Origin: Halosimplex halobium
GTDB taxonomy: Archaea > Halobacteriota > Halobacteria > Halobacteriales > Haloarculaceae
DNA length: 64,000 bases
Reading direction: 5' to 3'
NCBI RefSeq assembly: GCF_051414055.1
Contig: NZ_JBLKNX010000007.1
Location: forward strand, 62,001 to 126,000
Positions 61,859-64,000 of this stretch are shown piece after piece (within the stretch, counting starts at the first letter, position 1; every line of letters starts with the position of its first letter). The notes under the pieces were generated by a model. The model was not told where the DNA came from. It saw nothing but the letters and a program-made list of their open reading frames with translations, and made no database searches. A program made the translations under genes and the position numbers.

Positions 61859-63010
61859 TCAGAGAGCATCGATGAACGACACGATATTTTTTGCTCGCTG
61901 AGTCCACGTATACTGTGTAACGTTACGTTGGACACTCTCCGCGAGTGAACGATACAGGTCGTCGTCACTGAGTACTAACCTGATCGCATCAGCCAGCGCT
62001 ACTGAATCGCCAGGCGGCACAAGTAGCGCGTTCTCGCCGTTGGTGAGCACTTCACCGAGGACATTGAGATCACTTGCGACAATCGGTCGTCCGGCAGCCA
62101 TGTATTCGAACAGTTTCAGTGGGGATAGAAAGTCCCGCGCATCCGACGTGTACGGTGCAATGAGGATATCCGCGGCTGTCTGATATAGCGGAATTTTCGC
62201 CGGTTCAACAAACCCTGTGAATACGACGTTAGCCGCTCCGTTAGCGATACTTTCAAGTCGTTCAATGTCTTCTTGATATCCTCCGACAATATAGACTGTT
62301 GCATCAATATCGGGGGCGGCACGAATGAGTTCTTCAACACCTTTGCCCCGATATAGATGTCCAGTGTACATCACAACTTGTTCATGTTGCGACATACCGA
62401 TTTCGCGTCTCGCAGCAGCTTTACTCAACGACTCATAAGGACTGAGATCAACTCCATCTGGCGCGACTAGACACTTTTGATCCGGTATCCCGTACAGATC
62501 CTGATCACGCTGTTTCAGTGCATCAGTTATACAAACAAGACCGTCAAGATCTCCGAAGAATCGTTGTTTGAAATGTGCGGAGATATCATGATGGTGCTCA
62601 AAGATGAGGGTTGGACGTTTCGATTTTGGCAAAAGTTCTTTAATTTCATTAATAAAGAACATACCATAGTAGTTTCGCCCATAAACCGTGTCTGTTCCGT
62701 CAATATCGCCAAGTAACAAGCGATAGATGCCCCAAGCGGTCATTGAACCCATCATTGAGAGTGGTCCTATTTGTGGAACTTCCGAGAAACGATTCTGAAG
62801 AGACGGAATAGTGATAATATCAAATGGTTCGGAAAGACCGTAATATGGCGCTATATCATCCCACGTTACTTGGTTCTGCAACTGACCATGGCTTGGATGA
62901 ACGAAAGCCACATCAACACCGCACTTTGAGAAAGATTGACACATGTGCATCTGTTGGATCATATGGGCTCTCTTCCCTGGAATATCCGCGTTTGAAAGAT
63001 AATATAACAA
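61859..63010 (-). CDS. glycosyltransferase family 4
   Basis: GT-B retaining glycosyltransferase of 383 residues. The N-terminal MLYYLSNADIPGKRAHMIQQ is the acceptor half; VVMYTGHLYRGKGVEELIRA starts the donor half, and the conserved Glu block appears as FEYMAAGRPIVASDLNVLGE (E-x7-E, about 300-320). It probably adds a hexose to the surface glycan. Its stop lies four bases from the convergent sulfatase-like gene. Confidence 0.88.
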   Translation of the reverse strand: MLYYLSNADIPGKRAHMIQQMHMCQSFSKCGVDVAFVHPSHGQLQNQVTWDDIAPYYGLSEPFDIITIPSLQNRFSEVPQIGPLSMMGSMTAWGIYRLLLGDIDGTDTVYGRNYYGMFFINEIKELLPKSKRPTLIFEHHHDISAHFKQRFFGDLDGLVCITDALKQRDQDLYGIPDQKCLVAPDGVDLSPYESLSKAAARREIGMSQHEQVVMYTGHLYRGKGVEELIRAAPDIDATVYIVGGYQEDIERLESIANGAANVVFTGFVEPAKIPLYQTAADILIAPYTSDARDFLSPLKLFEYMAAGRPIVASDLNVLGEVLTNGENALLVPPGDSVALADAIRLVLSDDDLYRSLAESVQRNVTQYTWTQRAKNIVSFIDAL

Positions 63011-63169
63011 ATCAGTTGTAGATTAGATGGAGGGCGATAATAAATGTAGTGCTAACCGTCTCTAAGACCCATAGCCTGTTTGCGTAGCAAGTACCCCTGA
63101 AAAATTAATTGTTGGTTGTGTTTTTAGTATTGTATTAATTAATAAGTTCATTTTACTAGGTCAGTTCAT
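63011..63169. other. AT-rich gap before the last gene
   Basis: A 159-bp stretch of very low GC with several TATA-like words (TTTTTAGTATT near 63121, TTTTACTAG near 63152). It holds promoters for the last gene and perhaps for the glycosyltransferase. No ORF seen. Confidence 0.45.
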
Positions 63170-63284
63170 ATGAGTGAAAATAAATTTTTGGCCGAGAAGA
63201 ATCTCGATAGAGTTGCAACGTATCAATCTATCCCGGACGTGCCACTGTCGACCAAAGCGTTTCATGACTTAGTACATGATAACA
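63170..63284 (+). pseudogene. N-terminal segment, possibly frameshifted from the last methyltransferase
   Basis: ATG 63170 begins MSENKFLAEKNLDRVATYQS, then IPDVPLSTKAFHDLV, and the frame then loses sense (IPCRCGRSV). In the next frame the DNA continues ITELLRSRVAAGDRLLDVG, a normal methyltransferase start. A one-base insertion near 63272-63284 would explain this. Confidence 0.45.
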
Positions 63285-63980
63285 GAATTGTTGAGATCCC
63301 GTGTCGCTGCGGGCGATCGGTTACTCGATGTCGGGACCAAGCACGGGCGGACGGTGACTGGACTCCCGTGCGATGTCTACGGGATCGATATCGAACTCGA
63401 CCCGCAGGTCGACGACGTCCAGTTCGCATTGGCCGATGGCTGTCGACTCCCATTCGCTTCGGACACGTTCGATTACGTGGTCTGTACGCAGGTATTAGAA
63501 CACCTTCCCGACAAACGAGCTCTCGTCAGAGAGATGAGCCGGGTCCTCCGACCGGACGGGACGCTGTACGTGAATTTCCCGAATCGCCTGTTTCCGGACC
63601 GCCCGCACAGTCCGCCAGGGTGGTACTCGTATCTGCCCCGGAGCGTCGCACTCGCTCTCGCGCCGGCTCTACTCGACAGGGAGACTGCTCGATACTACGA
63701 ACGGAGCGTTTTCAATCTCTCACCGATCCGAGCCAGACGATTGCTTCACGAGAGTTTCGAGAACGTCGAGTATGCCACGTTCCGACACAAGCGCCAACAT
63801 AGGGCTGTATTCACGGGCGAGAAGTCAGTCGAAGGCTACGAGACGAGTCCGTCGGGTCGGATAGTCGGGAGAGCAGCCCCGATCCTCGAGTTGCTGGCCC
63901 GTGTCCCGGTGTTTGGCTGGATCCTAGAACTCGTCTACCCCCACGCAGAGTACACGTGTCGGGAGCCGCGTCGGTCGTAA
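63276..63980 (+). CDS. class I SAM-dependent methyltransferase
   Basis: A 234-residue reading with motif I LLDVGTKHGRTVTGL (about 16-30), motif II YGIDIELDPQ, motif IV DTFDYVVCTQVLEHLPDK and post-motif LRPDGTLYVNFPN, the Methyltransf_11 pattern. The C-terminal part has a hydrophobic stretch (VALALAPALLD) and ends YTCREPRRS. It may be missing about 35 N-terminal residues because of the frame problem just upstream. The codon use is GC-rich again, unlike the genes before it. The last 20 bases of the window hold nothing I can name. Confidence 0.8.
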   Translation: MITELLRSRVAAGDRLLDVGTKHGRTVTGLPCDVYGIDIELDPQVDDVQFALADGCRLPFASDTFDYVVCTQVLEHLPDKRALVREMSRVLRPDGTLYVNFPNRLFPDRPHSPPGWYSYLPRSVALALAPALLDRETARYYERSVFNLSPIRARRLLHESFENVEYATFRHKRQHRAVFTGEKSVEGYETSPSGRIVGRAAPILELLARVPVFGWILELVYPHAEYTCREPRRS

Positions 63981-64000
63981 CTGGCCAGCGAGGATCTGTC

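Overview
The window is about 64 kb of chromosomal DNA from a halophilic archaeon (class Halobacteria). The evidence is very high GC with strong third-position bias, acidic Asp/Glu-rich proteins, AT-rich TATA boxes 25-28 bases before start codons (leaderless transcripts), and typical archaeal genes: thermosome, PAN, SecF/SecD, aIF5B-type IF-2, Nob1, Pus10, CheF, pyruvoyl arginine decarboxylase, halocyanins and twin-arginine lipoproteins. I cannot fix the genus.

Layout. 0-16 kb: thermosome, a stress protein with a zinc ribbon, a Fic protein with operator-like dyads, and metabolic genes (ornithine cyclodeaminase family, MocA-like transferase, ThDP enzyme, epimerase, M24 hydrolase, LLM oxidoreductase, CPBP protease). 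16-33 kb: information processing and housekeeping (PRC/Nob1, two halocyanins, IF-2, PdaD, NadE, PAN, SecF-SecD, RNase HII, SGNH hydrolase, Pus10). 32-44 kb: an accessory region with a pilin-like protein carrying bactofilin-like repeats, MazE/MazF, UppP, a TnpB-only transposon, two cheF genes each followed by a toxin-antitoxin-like cassette, and a winged-helix pair. 44-64 kb: a cell-surface glycan locus. GlmU-like and GlmS enzymes make UDP-GlcNAc, an ABC exporter follows, then a nonulosonic-acid pathway (dehydratase, epimerase, aminotransferase, formyltransferase, PseG-like hydrolase, NeuB/PseI synthase, cytidylyltransferase), then an AT-rich tail of glycan transferases, methyltransferases and sulfatase-like enzymes.

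Most notable. (1) Both cheF genes are followed by a convergent toxin-antitoxin-like cassette, and beyond each cassette lies a second, degraded copy of that same cheF gene's 3' end. (2) secF and secD are bridged by a 20-codon mini-ORF that overlaps both genes, and a perfect 11-bp hairpin buries the secD start codon; glmU-glmS has a similar 21-codon bridge. (3) A structured element of roughly 150-200 bp sits directly after the stop codons of both the thermosome and PAN genes, with compensatory changes in its stems. (4) The TnpB element appears to have landed exactly between a TATA box and the start codon of a small membrane protein. (5) The nonulosonic-acid cluster has a formyltransferase where an acetyltransferase would be expected.
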